NCBI GenBank assembly: GCA_943369295.1
Contig: CALRMU020000007.1
Location: 1 to 64,000, forward strand
Source of the DNA: JAKRSE01 sp943369295
Lineage (GTDB): Bacteria > Armatimonadota > Fimbriimonadia > Fimbriimonadales > Fimbriimonadaceae
Length of the DNA stretch: 64,000 nucleotides
Direction: 5' to 3'
The position numbers and the translations under genes are program-made. Positions 15,846 to 24,125 of the stretch are shown here, in pieces. The notes under the pieces are model-generated. The model had not been told where the DNA came from and made no database searches. It saw only the letters and a program-made list of their open reading frames with translations. The stretch's first letter is position 1, and each line of letters opens with the position of its first letter.

Positions 15846-16454
15846 GTGACTTATAGCGCATGGCTGGGCGAAGTTGACAAAGCATACGAAAGCATTGGCA
15901 GAAGCACCAGGGTCCAAAACATCAGCCCATCCGTACTGCTGAGGGAGTTCGAAAAAGGGACATCGCCCGAAGAGTTTGTCAAACTGCCCTACACAGCGAT
16001 TCAGGAAGATTTATCGAACAGTGCAGCAGCCGGGCCAGGTCTATCGCAAGGAGCAAGGACAGTCTTTTCCGAAGTCACCGGTGCTGGTCGTGGAGCCCAG
16101 AGTTTTATTGAAGACACATCGGTTCTCAACTTTCTCAATCGCTCTCAAGCAGCCTTCGTTGTCCGGTGCCTTTCTGGACTTGGCTGGCTCTGCTTTGCCG
16201 TATCAGTTGTCCTCCTCGTTGTCAGCCTGATAGTCTTTGTAATGGGTCTTGCATCACAGGAGCCCGCTGTGGAGGAAGTCCGACAGATTGTCGAAGCAGC
16301 GAAAGTCAAAGCACAGGCTGCATCGCCCTGGGCGGCCCTGCCATTTCTCGGAGCAGCCTTCTCTGCTTTTGTCTCAGGACTATCCTTCTGGTGGTTCTCA
16401 GCGATGCTTCGCGGCTTCTACTACATGTTGAGCAGGAATCGAAGCTCAGATTAA
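15846..16454 (+). CDS. Hypothetical two-helix membrane protein
   Basis: 202 residues from a GTG start. The N-terminal ~95 residues are soluble, with SPSVLLREFEKGTSPEEFVKLPYTAIQEDL resembling domains that read a fixed sequence of short helices. Two membrane helices follow (LGWLCFAVSVVLLVVSLIVFVMGLA and AALPFLGAAFSAFVSGLSFWWFSAML) separated by an Ala-rich helix. No family was recognised. Its end overlaps the convergent methyltransferase gene by 4 bp. Confidence 0.6.
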   Translation: MTYSAWLGEVDKAYESIGRSTRVQNISPSVLLREFEKGTSPEEFVKLPYTAIQEDLSNSAAAGPGLSQGARTVFSEVTGAGRGAQSFIEDTSVLNFLNRSQAAFVVRCLSGLGWLCFAVSVVLLVVSLIVFVMGLASQEPAVEEVRQIVEAAKVKAQAASPWAALPFLGAAFSAFVSGLSFWWFSAMLRGFYYMLSRNRSSD

Positions 16455-17257
16455 GCGTTGGAAGTTCCCTTGACTCCCTTGGCGAATCCTCGGCAATGAG
16501 GCACTTCGGTGGGGTTGTCGGTCAGCTTCCAGACCTCAACATCCTCCCAGCCAGCCGACATAACCATAAGGCCAAGACAGGCGAGAGTGGGGCTCCACCA
16601 ATTGGTTACATTCCCGCCGAGTTCACCATTTGGATAAAACTCTGTCAGCACCTGGGCGCCAGAATAGCCCTGTCCAAGTCCGCCGCGATAGGGGCTGTAG
16701 TCATCAAGCACGGCGCTTTCGATATAGATTTCCTTGTCGCAGACGCTGGAAAGAAAATCCAAGGCCAGCAAAGGATGGCGAAGGTGATAAAGAACTCCGA
16801 AAAAGAAGACTGCGTCAAAACGTCCGAGCCGGGATTCGTTGACTTCGTAGATCGACATCTCGACCCTCTCGCAGCGGTCTTTTCCGTAGCCAAAAGCGTC
16901 GCGGCAGAGATCGAAAGTTTCCCAGGCGCGGCGGTCCACGTTTTCAGGCCGACCCAAAAAGTCGCTGAAGTCATCAATGGCCACTACCTGGCTTGCCCCT
17001 CTTTTCAGGGCTTCAAAGCTCCAATAGCCATCCCAAGCCCCCACGTCCAGCACGCGCATGCCAGTCATGTCCTGGGGGATTCGGTACATCTCCTGGTTCA
17101 AAGGCGCCCAGCCCGGGGTCACAACTCCATCGGGAAGTTCGATGCGGTGGTACCAGAAGGGGTAGCTGGCCACCTGGTCGGCCAGGGTGATGTTGGGGAG
17201 AGCAGACACGCTTAGGATTCCTCTGTTTAGAGTGTCGGTTGAGCCTGGTGAAATCAC
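16451..17257 (-). CDS. Class I SAM-dependent methyltransferase (DUF1698/CmoB-like)
   Basis: 268 residues from a GTG; a GTG at 17211 is an alternative. SAM site MRVLDVGAWDGYWSFEALKRGASQVVAIDD, then FDAVFFFGVLYHLRHPLLALDFL, close to the CmoB-like DUF1698 family (YHRIELPDGVVTPGW is also typical). CmoB carboxymethylates a wobble uridine in tRNA, but many relatives act on sugars or small molecules, and CmoB's own partner residues cannot be confirmed. Single gene on the minus strand. Confidence 0.85.
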   Translation of the reverse strand: MISPGSTDTLNRGILSVSALPNITLADQVASYPFWYHRIELPDGVVTPGWAPLNQEMYRIPQDMTGMRVLDVGAWDGYWSFEALKRGASQVVAIDDFSDFLGRPENVDRRAWETFDLCRDAFGYGKDRCERVEMSIYEVNESRLGRFDAVFFFGVLYHLRHPLLALDFLSSVCDKEIYIESAVLDDYSPYRGGLGQGYSGAQVLTEFYPNGELGGNVTNWWSPTLACLGLMVMSAGWEDVEVWKLTDNPTEVPHCRGFAKGVKGTSNA

Positions 17258-17434
17258 CAGGGCTTACGTAAGGCTTCTTGAACAGAATCTTCTAGAGTTG
17301 TTTCAGGTTCTCGGCCAGCTTCTTTGACAAACATACAACTGCATCTAGACCTTGGTAGACGTCAAATGGCGGTTAAGCCCACCCCTTAAATCCCCCTCCC
17401 TGGGGAGGAGGACCATTTACTGTGTGGCGGTTTT

Positions 17435-18079
17435 CTAGCCGAACAGAATCGCTTCGACAGCCCTCAGATCCTCGGCCAAATGCGTATGGGGTTCTTTCTC
17501 AAGCTGCTCTCTCGTATGGGTGCCGTGAAGAACCCCGATCACCAATCCGCAGCCAGCCGCCGTCCCTTGCCTCAAATCCGAAGGAGTATCTCCCACCTTG
17601 GCCACCTTGGCGGAATCCTTAACGCCGGTCAACTCCATTAATCGGTAGATCATGTCGGGGGCGGGGCGGCCATTTTCGACCTCGTCACTCATCACCGAAG
17701 CAGAAATCGGGAAATTGACCTTATCCAAAATGACCTGCCCAATCACCCTAAAGAACCCTGTGTCGATGCCAGTCCGAATCCCGGCATTTTCCAGCTTTTC
17801 AATCAGCTCTCTGGCGTGCGGCATGGGCTCTAGAGACGACTGATAATGCTCAATCATGCCCTGGACGAAGCGATCGTGCAGGCCCATGACAAGGGCAGAT
17901 TCTGGGTTGGCGCCAATAAGATGACCGATAGCGATGGGCTTGGGCCACCCCATAACAGAAGTCACCACTGCCTGGTCCAGTTCGTAATCCGCAAGAGCGG
18001 CATTGAAAACATCTGCCACTTCGTTGTCATCACGAATCGTCGTGCCTGCAAGATCAAAAACCACCAGTTCCAAACTCAT
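17435..18079 (-). CDS. Phosphonatase-like HAD hydrolase
   Basis: 214 residues. HAD nucleophile region ELVVFDLAGTTIRDD, and motif IV as KVGDTPSDLRQGTAAGC. In the cap, MGWPKPIAI places a lysine (Lys47) where phosphonoacetaldehyde hydrolase has its Schiff-base lysine, so C-P bond cleavage of phosphonoacetaldehyde is plausible. It matches the phosphonatase-like subgroup that is regularly found next to an FAD-dependent aminophosphonate oxidase, which is the case here. Start and upstream stop overlap (TAATG). Last gene of a three-gene minus-strand operon. Confidence 0.85.
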   Translation of the reverse strand: MSLELVVFDLAGTTIRDDNEVADVFNAALADYELDQAVVTSVMGWPKPIAIGHLIGANPESALVMGLHDRFVQGMIEHYQSSLEPMPHARELIEKLENAGIRTGIDTGFFRVIGQVILDKVNFPISASVMSDEVENGRPAPDMIYRLMELTGVKDSAKVAKVGDTPSDLRQGTAAGCGLVIGVLHGTHTREQLEKEPHTHLAEDLRAVEAILFG

Positions 18080-19179
18080 TAGCTCAATGCCTCTCTCACA
18101 ACTTTTTCGCCCAAACCAAAGCTCAGGGTCATTCCTGCTCCGCCCAAACCATTAACTAAAGTCACCTTCTCCCTTACTTTTGTAACCAAGTAAGGCTCGT
18201 CTTTTCGCTTCAGATAAACCCCCTGCCACCTTTCATCAATCTCCAAAGGAAAGTCGATCAAGGTGTTCAGATACTCCAGAATCAGGTCATCGACCTCTTC
18301 TGAGTTGAAGGGAGTGACGTCGTTAGAATAGTGATGAGAATCCCCTAGGGTCAGCCTGCCATCGGCGTGCTGAGAAATGAGGATGTGAATTCCATTCTCG
18401 TTGTGCAGGGGGTAATCCTTGGCAAATCTATCCTTTAGGGCAGGCAGCGAGAGACAAGATTCAAAGCCAGCGTAATGAGCCAGGGTAAGCCCGCCGCAGG
18501 CCATGACCCCCATGGGGGCCACAGGCTTAGACCGGAACATCTGCAATCGGCACTTGACCAGCTTTTCTGGATCAAAAGCCTCGGGAAAGAGTGCTCGATT
18601 CTCATGTCCCGTGCAGACAAAGGCATGGTCAAACTCATGCTTCTGCCCGCTCGCCCAGAGGCTCGATTCTTCGAAGTGAGTGACCGCCGCCTCAAAGTGA
18701 AAACGGACTCCGAAGTGTTCTGCCAAGCCTGCCGCGACTGCGGCTACTGCCTCGGGCGAATAAACACAGAGCTCAGTCGGAGAGAAGAGTCCCCCCACCA
18801 GTCCTCTTTGGTTGACCCAACCGTAGGAGTCCATCAACTCATCCCGGGTCAAGATTTTGGCTTCTGGACGCAGGGATTGAAACTCCTCCAAAACCTGCAT
18901 CTCGTCTGCTGCATGGGCAAGGTGAAGGCTTCCGCAGGGGTCCGACCAAAAGCCGAACTTCCACGCAAGCTCGCCCCAAATCTCTCTGCTTCGGTCGGCA
19001 ATTGCCCTCGTTGCCTCTCCCTGCCCAACGGGCCAGATCATGCCGAAATTGCGAATGCTCGCCCCAACCGCCCGAGGGTTCTGCTCAAAAACATCGATCT
19101 CCGCTCCCATCAAGGCCGATTGGTAGGCGCAGGCGAGGCCGACAATCCCGCCTCCGACGACCGCAACTTTAGGCTTCAT
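18079..19179 (-). CDS. FAD-dependent oxidoreductase of aminophosphonate clusters (DAO family)
   Basis: 366 residues from ATG at 19179, chosen because KPKVAVVGGGIVGLACAYQS then begins the protein with its FAD-binding motif. The C-terminal LVNGLGGAGMTLSFGLGEK is the second dinucleotide contact typical of D-amino-acid-oxidase-like proteins. The family member most like it is the one proposed to oxidise 2-aminoethylphosphonate or its N-methyl form to phosphonoacetaldehyde, feeding the HAD enzyme encoded downstream. It overlaps the transporter gene by 11 bp. The substrate is inferred from neighbours. Confidence 0.85.
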   Translation of the reverse strand: MKPKVAVVGGGIVGLACAYQSALMGAEIDVFEQNPRAVGASIRNFGMIWPVGQGEATRAIADRSREIWGELAWKFGFWSDPCGSLHLAHAADEMQVLEEFQSLRPEAKILTRDELMDSYGWVNQRGLVGGLFSPTELCVYSPEAVAAVAAGLAEHFGVRFHFEAAVTHFEESSLWASGQKHEFDHAFVCTGHENRALFPEAFDPEKLVKCRLQMFRSKPVAPMGVMACGGLTLAHYAGFESCLSLPALKDRFAKDYPLHNENGIHILISQHADGRLTLGDSHHYSNDVTPFNSEEVDDLILEYLNTLIDFPLEIDERWQGVYLKRKDEPYLVTKVREKVTLVNGLGGAGMTLSFGLGEKVVREALS

Positions 19180-20401
19180 CAGCCAACTCCCTTTTCGCCA
19201 TCTGCAGGTACACAACGCCAAAAATCGCTGAGACCAGCGAGAGCACTCCGAGCCCAACGAAGGCCGACGACCACCCCCAGGCTTGAGCCAAAGAAGCAAT
19301 TCCGTAGCCAGAAATCATCCCGCCAATGTAGCCGATTCCGTCGATCCATCCGCTTGCCGTCGCCCCAGATTCTTCTCCACCAAGGTCGAGCGAAATAGCC
19401 CCGGCCAACAGCGAATAGGGTCCAATAAGAGCGAAGGCGGTAAGGGCCACCCCGAGTGTAAGCGCGAGAGACGGCAGGGTGTTCATCATCATAGAAAGGG
19501 CGACAAGGATCGCGCCTCCAGCAAGCAGACCGCCGACGATAAAGACCCCGCGCCGGGCAGCTCCCCATCTGTCAGAAAGCCACCCGACTGCCAAAACGCT
19601 TAGGCCACCGGCGAGAGGAAAGTAAGAACTTTGGTCAGCAGCAGCGGCGCTGGATAAGCCTCCCACTTCACTGAGGATCGTGGGGGTCCACTCGTTAAAA
19701 GTCTCTCTCATTAAGGTGAAAGAAAATGAAAGAACACAGGCTGTCCAAAAGGCAGGGCTCTTAAGGGGCGACTTCTTCGGTCGAAACTGTGCCTTAAACT
19801 CTTCGCCAGGCTCCTTGACTTCCGGGTTTTCTTTGAGCAGAAAGAAAGTCAAAACGGCGAAAGCAAGCAGCCCAAGAGCAGGAATCCAAAAAAGCTGCCT
19901 CCAGTGCATCCCCTGGTCAAGCATGAATCCCAGCAGCTTGCGGCTGGCAAAATCGCCAAAGAGATAGCTGAGGCTGACAATGGCCATGACTCCGCCATAA
20001 ACGCGGGCAGGAAACCAGCCTCCGGCCAGTTTGACCATTCCTGGCCAGCCAAAAGACTGGAGGAATCGATTGCCGATCCAAGCGAGCATGAAAAGAGGAA
20101 ATCCTCCGCCCATGGCGAAGAGAAGGTTGAAGACAACAGCTCCAGCCATGCCAGAAAGAAAAGCGGTTTTGCCTCCCAGCTTGTCGGCCAAAGCGCCGCC
20201 AAAGAACTTGCCCAGGGCGTAAAAGGCGGTCGCGACTGACGTGATCAGACCGATGGTGGCCTTCGTCCAGCCTTCTGCCGCGTGCTCGTCAATGATCAAT
20301 CCGCGGGTGACGCTCAGGTTCGATCGGCAGAGATAGAAAAGCGAGTAGCCGATCACCAAGATCGCCAGCACTTTCCACTGGCCGCCGCTCCACCCCTTCA
20401 C
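19169..20401 (-). CDS. MFS transporter, organophosphate antiporter (GlpT/UhpT-like)
   Basis: 410 residues, GTG start, 12 predicted helices beginning WKVLAILVIGYSLFYLCRSNLSVTRG. It shows OPA-family features: SLFYLCRSNLSV in helix 1, the loop ADKLGGK, and FSFTLMRETFNEWTPTILSE, where the Glu-Trp-Thr-Pro stretch is typical. Relatives exchange glycerol-3-phosphate or sugar phosphates for phosphate. With the FAD enzyme and the phosphonatase-like protein, import of an organophosphonate such as 2-aminoethylphosphonate is the likely role. Confidence 0.85.
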   Translation of the reverse strand: MKGWSGGQWKVLAILVIGYSLFYLCRSNLSVTRGLIIDEHAAEGWTKATIGLITSVATAFYALGKFFGGALADKLGGKTAFLSGMAGAVVFNLLFAMGGGFPLFMLAWIGNRFLQSFGWPGMVKLAGGWFPARVYGGVMAIVSLSYLFGDFASRKLLGFMLDQGMHWRQLFWIPALGLLAFAVLTFFLLKENPEVKEPGEEFKAQFRPKKSPLKSPAFWTACVLSFSFTLMRETFNEWTPTILSEVGGLSSAAAADQSSYFPLAGGLSVLAVGWLSDRWGAARRGVFIVGGLLAGGAILVALSMMMNTLPSLALTLGVALTAFALIGPYSLLAGAISLDLGGEESGATASGWIDGIGYIGGMISGYGIASLAQAWGWSSAFVGLGVLSLVSAIFGVVYLQMAKRELADEA

Positions 20402-20509
20402 GCAGAAGACTCTATCTGTGTCCCATTATCTGAATGTTAAGAAACCCTCTTTGCTTTGTTCATAGGGTCCGAAGTCAAAATTTCTATGCCTGTGAGCTAA
20501 GATGAACCG

Positions 20510-22018
20510 ATGATCGCTCAGGTCCACTCTGCGGTGCTGGCCGGAATAGACGCCCTGCCTGTTGTCGTAGAAGCAGACCTTCAGGGCGGCGCTCCTGGCT
20601 TTTATCTAGTAGGACTCGCTGAAAAAGCGGTTCAAGAAAGCTACCAAAGGTTTGTCTCGGCCATACGCAACAGCGGCATGGTCTTTCCGATGACCAAGAT
20701 CGTCGTCAACCTTGCGCCAGGAGACGTGCGAAAAGAAGGCACCGCCTTCGATCTTCCCATTGCCCTTTCGATCCTGGCCGCCAGCGGACAAGTGCCGATT
20801 CCTGAACTGGAAGGGACTCTGGTTCTGGGCGAACTCGGTCTTGAAGGTCTGGTTCGGCCGGTGGATGGCGCAGTCAGCGCCGCAATCTTGGCCCACAGCC
20901 TCGGTCTCAAACGCCTGATCGTTCCGGAAGAGAACGCGGCGGAAGCGGCCGTCGTCCCTGGCCTTGAGGTCTTTGGGGTGAAGATGCTGGAAGAAGCCGT
21001 GGCCCTGCTGAATGGCAGCCTCAGCATTGCTCCTACTCCGCCCCGGCTCGAAGGCAGAGACCTTCCCCGCTACGAAGTTGACTATTCTGACGTGAAGGGT
21101 CAGAAGCAGGCGATCCGGGCACTGGAAATCGCCGCTGCCGGTGCCCACAACATCCTCATGAACGGTCCGCCTGGTTCGGGCAAGACGATGCTCGCCCGTC
21201 GACTGCCGACGATTCTTCCGCCTTTGAGCTTGGAAGAGAGCATCGAAGTCACCAGAATTTACAGCGCCGGAGGAGCCAAAGGCGGACGACAGGGTCTGAT
21301 TTGGGAAAGGCCTTTTCGGTCACCCCACCACACAGCCAGCTACGCGGCCTTGATCGGGGGAGGAAGAATTCCGAAGCCCGGTGAAGTGACCCTTTCGCAC
21401 TTAGGCGTTCTGTTTTTGGATGAGATGCCGGAATACCCCCGAGACGTGCTGGAAGCTCTGCGCCAGCCGCTTGAAGATGCAGTTGTGACGGTTTCGCGAG
21501 TTCAAAGCAGCCTCACCTTCCCTGCTAACATGATTCTTGTCGGAGCCATGAACCCCTGCCCATGCGGATTTAAGGGCTACCCGGAAGCAAAATGTGTTGG
21601 GGCGGCGAACTGCGAAAAGTATGCAGGTCGGCTTTCTGGGCCACTTCTAGATCGCATCGACCTTCACATCATGGTCCCTCGTTTGAAGCCAGATGAGCTG
21701 ATTGACCGGGGTTCTGGCGAACCCAGTTCTGCGATTAGAGAGCGAGTGACAAAGGCTCGGGAGGTTCAACACAAGCGACTTGGCCACCAGCGCACTAACA
21801 GCGGAATGACTTCTCGCGAGCTGAAAGAGCTGATTGTTCTGGACGAGGCCGCGACAGACTTCATGAAGAAGGTTTCGATTCGAATGAACCTCTCGGGGCG
21901 CGTGTTCGATAGGCTCCTGAAGGTGGGTCGGACGATCGCTGACCTTGAGGGGTCGGAGAAGGTTCTGCAGAAGCACTTGGCTGAGGCAGCTCAGTATAGA
22001 GGCTCTGCGGGGGTTTAG
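20510..22018 (+). CDS. comM: YifB/ComM family AAA ATPase (Mg chelatase-like)
   Basis: 502 residues. An N-terminal Lon-protease-like fold (AVLAGIDALPVVVEADLQGG, DLPIALSILAASGQVP) precedes the AAA+ core. The core has Walker A NGPPGSGKTMLARRLP, Walker B GVLFLDEMPE, the family insertion GAMNPCPCGFKGYPEAKC and sensor region LSGPLLDRIDLHIMVP. ComM/YifB is a hexameric helicase that promotes branch migration during natural transformation. Presence alone does not prove competence. It is divergent from the phosphonate operon, separated by about 108 bp. Confidence 0.95.
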   Translation: MIAQVHSAVLAGIDALPVVVEADLQGGAPGFYLVGLAEKAVQESYQRFVSAIRNSGMVFPMTKIVVNLAPGDVRKEGTAFDLPIALSILAASGQVPIPELEGTLVLGELGLEGLVRPVDGAVSAAILAHSLGLKRLIVPEENAAEAAVVPGLEVFGVKMLEEAVALLNGSLSIAPTPPRLEGRDLPRYEVDYSDVKGQKQAIRALEIAAAGAHNILMNGPPGSGKTMLARRLPTILPPLSLEESIEVTRIYSAGGAKGGRQGLIWERPFRSPHHTASYAALIGGGRIPKPGEVTLSHLGVLFLDEMPEYPRDVLEALRQPLEDAVVTVSRVQSSLTFPANMILVGAMNPCPCGFKGYPEAKCVGAANCEKYAGRLSGPLLDRIDLHIMVPRLKPDELIDRGSGEPSSAIRERVTKAREVQHKRLGHQRTNSGMTSRELKELIVLDEAATDFMKKVSIRMNLSGRVFDRLLKVGRTIADLEGSEKVLQKHLAEAAQYRGSAGV

Positions 22019-22073
22019 CTGCGCGTTTTTGATAAGGGGAACTTTGGGCCGTTAAGTCAGACTGGTAGAGGAT

Positions 22074-22478
22074 ATGGAAAAGGAGACGCGCAAGCTTGTT
22101 CTCAAGACACTGGCGATCTGGTGTACCGTAGGGCTGTTCTGCCCGATAACCTGCTGCTTCTCAGTCCCCCTTCTATATCGATCACAAGTTCCAGTCTTTA
22201 TTGATATTCAGACTCACCCGGACATTGTTGAAGCTTATTTAAATGGCAAAAAAGTGCCTCAGTCTGAGATCCGGTCGTTTACCTTTGAGTCAAGGGTCCA
22301 GCCGATCAGAGTGGAATTCACTCTGAAAGATGGGCAAAAAAGAGAGTTGGTGATTCTTTTCTCGCCTGATGTGGACAGCAGCGATGGCCTCTACACCGAT
22401 GGAAAGAAAGTGGTGAAAGGAACCAGGCTGAACGTTCGTGTGAGCCCTCCGCTGATTTTGTCTAGTCGGTACCCCTAG
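22074..22478 (+). CDS. Hypothetical single-helix membrane protein
   Basis: 134 residues. N-terminal hydrophobic segment LAIWCTVGLFCPITCCFSVPLLY (several cysteines), then a beta-rich domain with FIDIQTHPDIVEAYLNGKKVPQSEIRSFTFES, suggesting an Ig-like or PEGA-type fold outside the membrane. No family was recognised. It follows comM by 55 bp on the same strand. Confidence 0.55.
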   Translation: MEKETRKLVLKTLAIWCTVGLFCPITCCFSVPLLYRSQVPVFIDIQTHPDIVEAYLNGKKVPQSEIRSFTFESRVQPIRVEFTLKDGQKRELVILFSPDVDSSDGLYTDGKKVVKGTRLNVRVSPPLILSSRYP

Positions 22479-22654
22479 CTGGCTCTTTGAGCAAGCCGGC
22501 GATCAAAGGCATTTAGTCAAAGCTTGGTGCAGCACCCATCGCCGCAGAAAGCCCACTTAGCCTGTTACCAGGATTCTTTGGGAAAACAGTTTGGCTTTGC
22601 CATCGCCTAGCAAAAGGCAAGCTGGTCGGCCTCTTCACCTACACACACCCAGCT

Positions 22655-22749
22655 GGGTGCCACGACCTTTCAAGAGGAAGGAGGGAAAGGTCGTGAATGA
22701 CAATTTTCTCACTTTGCATTCCTGGCTTAGCAAAGCTAAACCAGGCCAC
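22655..22749. repeat. Hairpin pair, families D and G
   Basis: The 349-bp gap 22479-22827 has no gene but holds two palindromes. D at 22655-22701 has head GGGTGCCAC, stem CACGACCTTT with AAAGGTCGTG, and tail GAATGAC. G at 22717-22749, in the opposite orientation, pairs CCTGGCTTAGC with GCTAAACCAGG around AAA, and its reverse complement reads GTGGCCTGG...CCAGGAATG. The same D-G order and spacing occurs at 39206-39298. Elsewhere in the gap nothing is recognised. Confidence 0.75.
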
Positions 22750-22827
22750 TGTGACAGAGCAGAAGAGCGGCGCGATTTGATCCGTTAACCGCCTCCCGTT
22801 TGAAGAGATTGATTGAGAAAACCCCTA

Positions 22828-24069
22828 TCACTTACGCAGAAAACCTTTTTGAACAGCAGATTTCTTCAACTCCTCACACCCAGCCTCAAAAGCGGTGGAA
22901 AGCCACATGCCCAGATTCTTCCCGTAAAAGCTGAGACCCGCTTCGTAGCCACCCCGATCGTAATCAGCCGCCTCAAGCATATAGCCCGCCCAGCCGTTGA
23001 CATGGCTGACCACCACACTGCGAGGGAAGCCGTTAGTGAAGGCAGTCTTCCTCAGCCTCAAGGCGACTTCCTCCGTCGGTTCGCCAGGCACTCCGATCAA
23101 GAGCCAGCCTCCCCAGTCCAGAAGAAACAGTGATGCCTTAGTCGGGGCAAATCTGCCGACAGCCATAACCGCCAAAGGCTCGGAGATCTTGTTCTGAACC
23201 GCAAAGGTGGGGTGGGGTTTGGGGGCAGGCAGCTTGATTGGGGCAAGAGTCCACTTAGCCGAAGAATCGCTGGCCCAAGCGGCCGGAACCTGACCGAGAG
23301 CAGTAGACAGCCGAGAAGCAAGGAAAGCTGATTTCGCTTCGCCATTGCCCCCCTCAGCAACGGGAGAAGCCGCCCCGATTGCGCCAGTCAAGGCGATCCA
23401 GGGGCCAGAATCGGACCAGGCACCGGGCCAGTCTCCACTCATCTGTTTTTCTGCGGCTTCGTGCAGAGTCGGGTGGGCAGCATAGATGCCCAAAAGAGGG
23501 TTGGACTGCCACGAAAACTGGGTGGCCCACTTATCCGGTGCCACCCCTTGCCGTCTGGCGCGATTAGCATCAACCTGGGCTCTTCTCACCCCCACTCTGC
23601 CGTCAAGCAGAGGAGGAGCTGCCAGGGTCGCTTTAATCCCCTGACCTATCTGAGCCGAATACCATTCCAGCCAGCGGGACGAATAGGTGGCGATGCCAGG
23701 AATCTTGAAATTCAGCCTCTGATTCAGCATCTGGCTGTCCGGAGCCGAATGGGTGTGGGTTGCGGCCAAAACCAAATCAACCCCTTGGGGAAGACCAGCC
23801 CGAACGGAATCAATCAGGCTCTCAGGGACGGTCAGCATCTCAAGCCCCCCCATCACCAGGGTTTTTTCACCCTGCTTGATGGCAATGAACCTAGCCCGCA
23901 AGGGACGCCTGCCTGGCTCGCCCAAAGATTCACCCCTTTCTGTGTAGCCGCCAAGGGGCAAAGCTTCCGGCGGAGCCAGGTTGATCTGGCCCATTCTCAC
24001 CTCGGTTTCCGGCTCTGCTGCCTGTGTGGCGAGAGGGGCAAAAAGAGCCGCAGCAAGCAAAGAGACCAT
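22828..24069 (-). CDS. Neutral ceramidase-like secreted protein
   Basis: 413 residues. Signal peptide LLAAALFAPLATQAAEP, then GQINLAPPEALPLGGYTERGES and GGLEMLTVPESLIDSVRAGLP. LVLAATHTHSAPDSQ carries the HTHSAP signature of the neutral/alkaline ceramidase N-terminal domain, which contributes zinc-ligand histidines. Shorter than full ceramidases (about 650 residues or more), so only the catalytic-domain part is present and activity on sphingolipids is uncertain. Single gene, divergent from the Ig-fold membrane protein. Confidence 0.8.
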   Translation of the reverse strand: MVSLLAAALFAPLATQAAEPETEVRMGQINLAPPEALPLGGYTERGESLGEPGRRPLRARFIAIKQGEKTLVMGGLEMLTVPESLIDSVRAGLPQGVDLVLAATHTHSAPDSQMLNQRLNFKIPGIATYSSRWLEWYSAQIGQGIKATLAAPPLLDGRVGVRRAQVDANRARRQGVAPDKWATQFSWQSNPLLGIYAAHPTLHEAAEKQMSGDWPGAWSDSGPWIALTGAIGAASPVAEGGNGEAKSAFLASRLSTALGQVPAAWASDSSAKWTLAPIKLPAPKPHPTFAVQNKISEPLAVMAVGRFAPTKASLFLLDWGGWLLIGVPGEPTEEVALRLRKTAFTNGFPRSVVVSHVNGWAGYMLEAADYDRGGYEAGLSFYGKNLGMWLSTAFEAGCEELKKSAVQKGFLRK

Positions 24070-24125
24070 TAACTCAGTTTACGGCCTTAAAGCTTATGCT
24101 GATCCACCTGCTACAATGCCGATTG

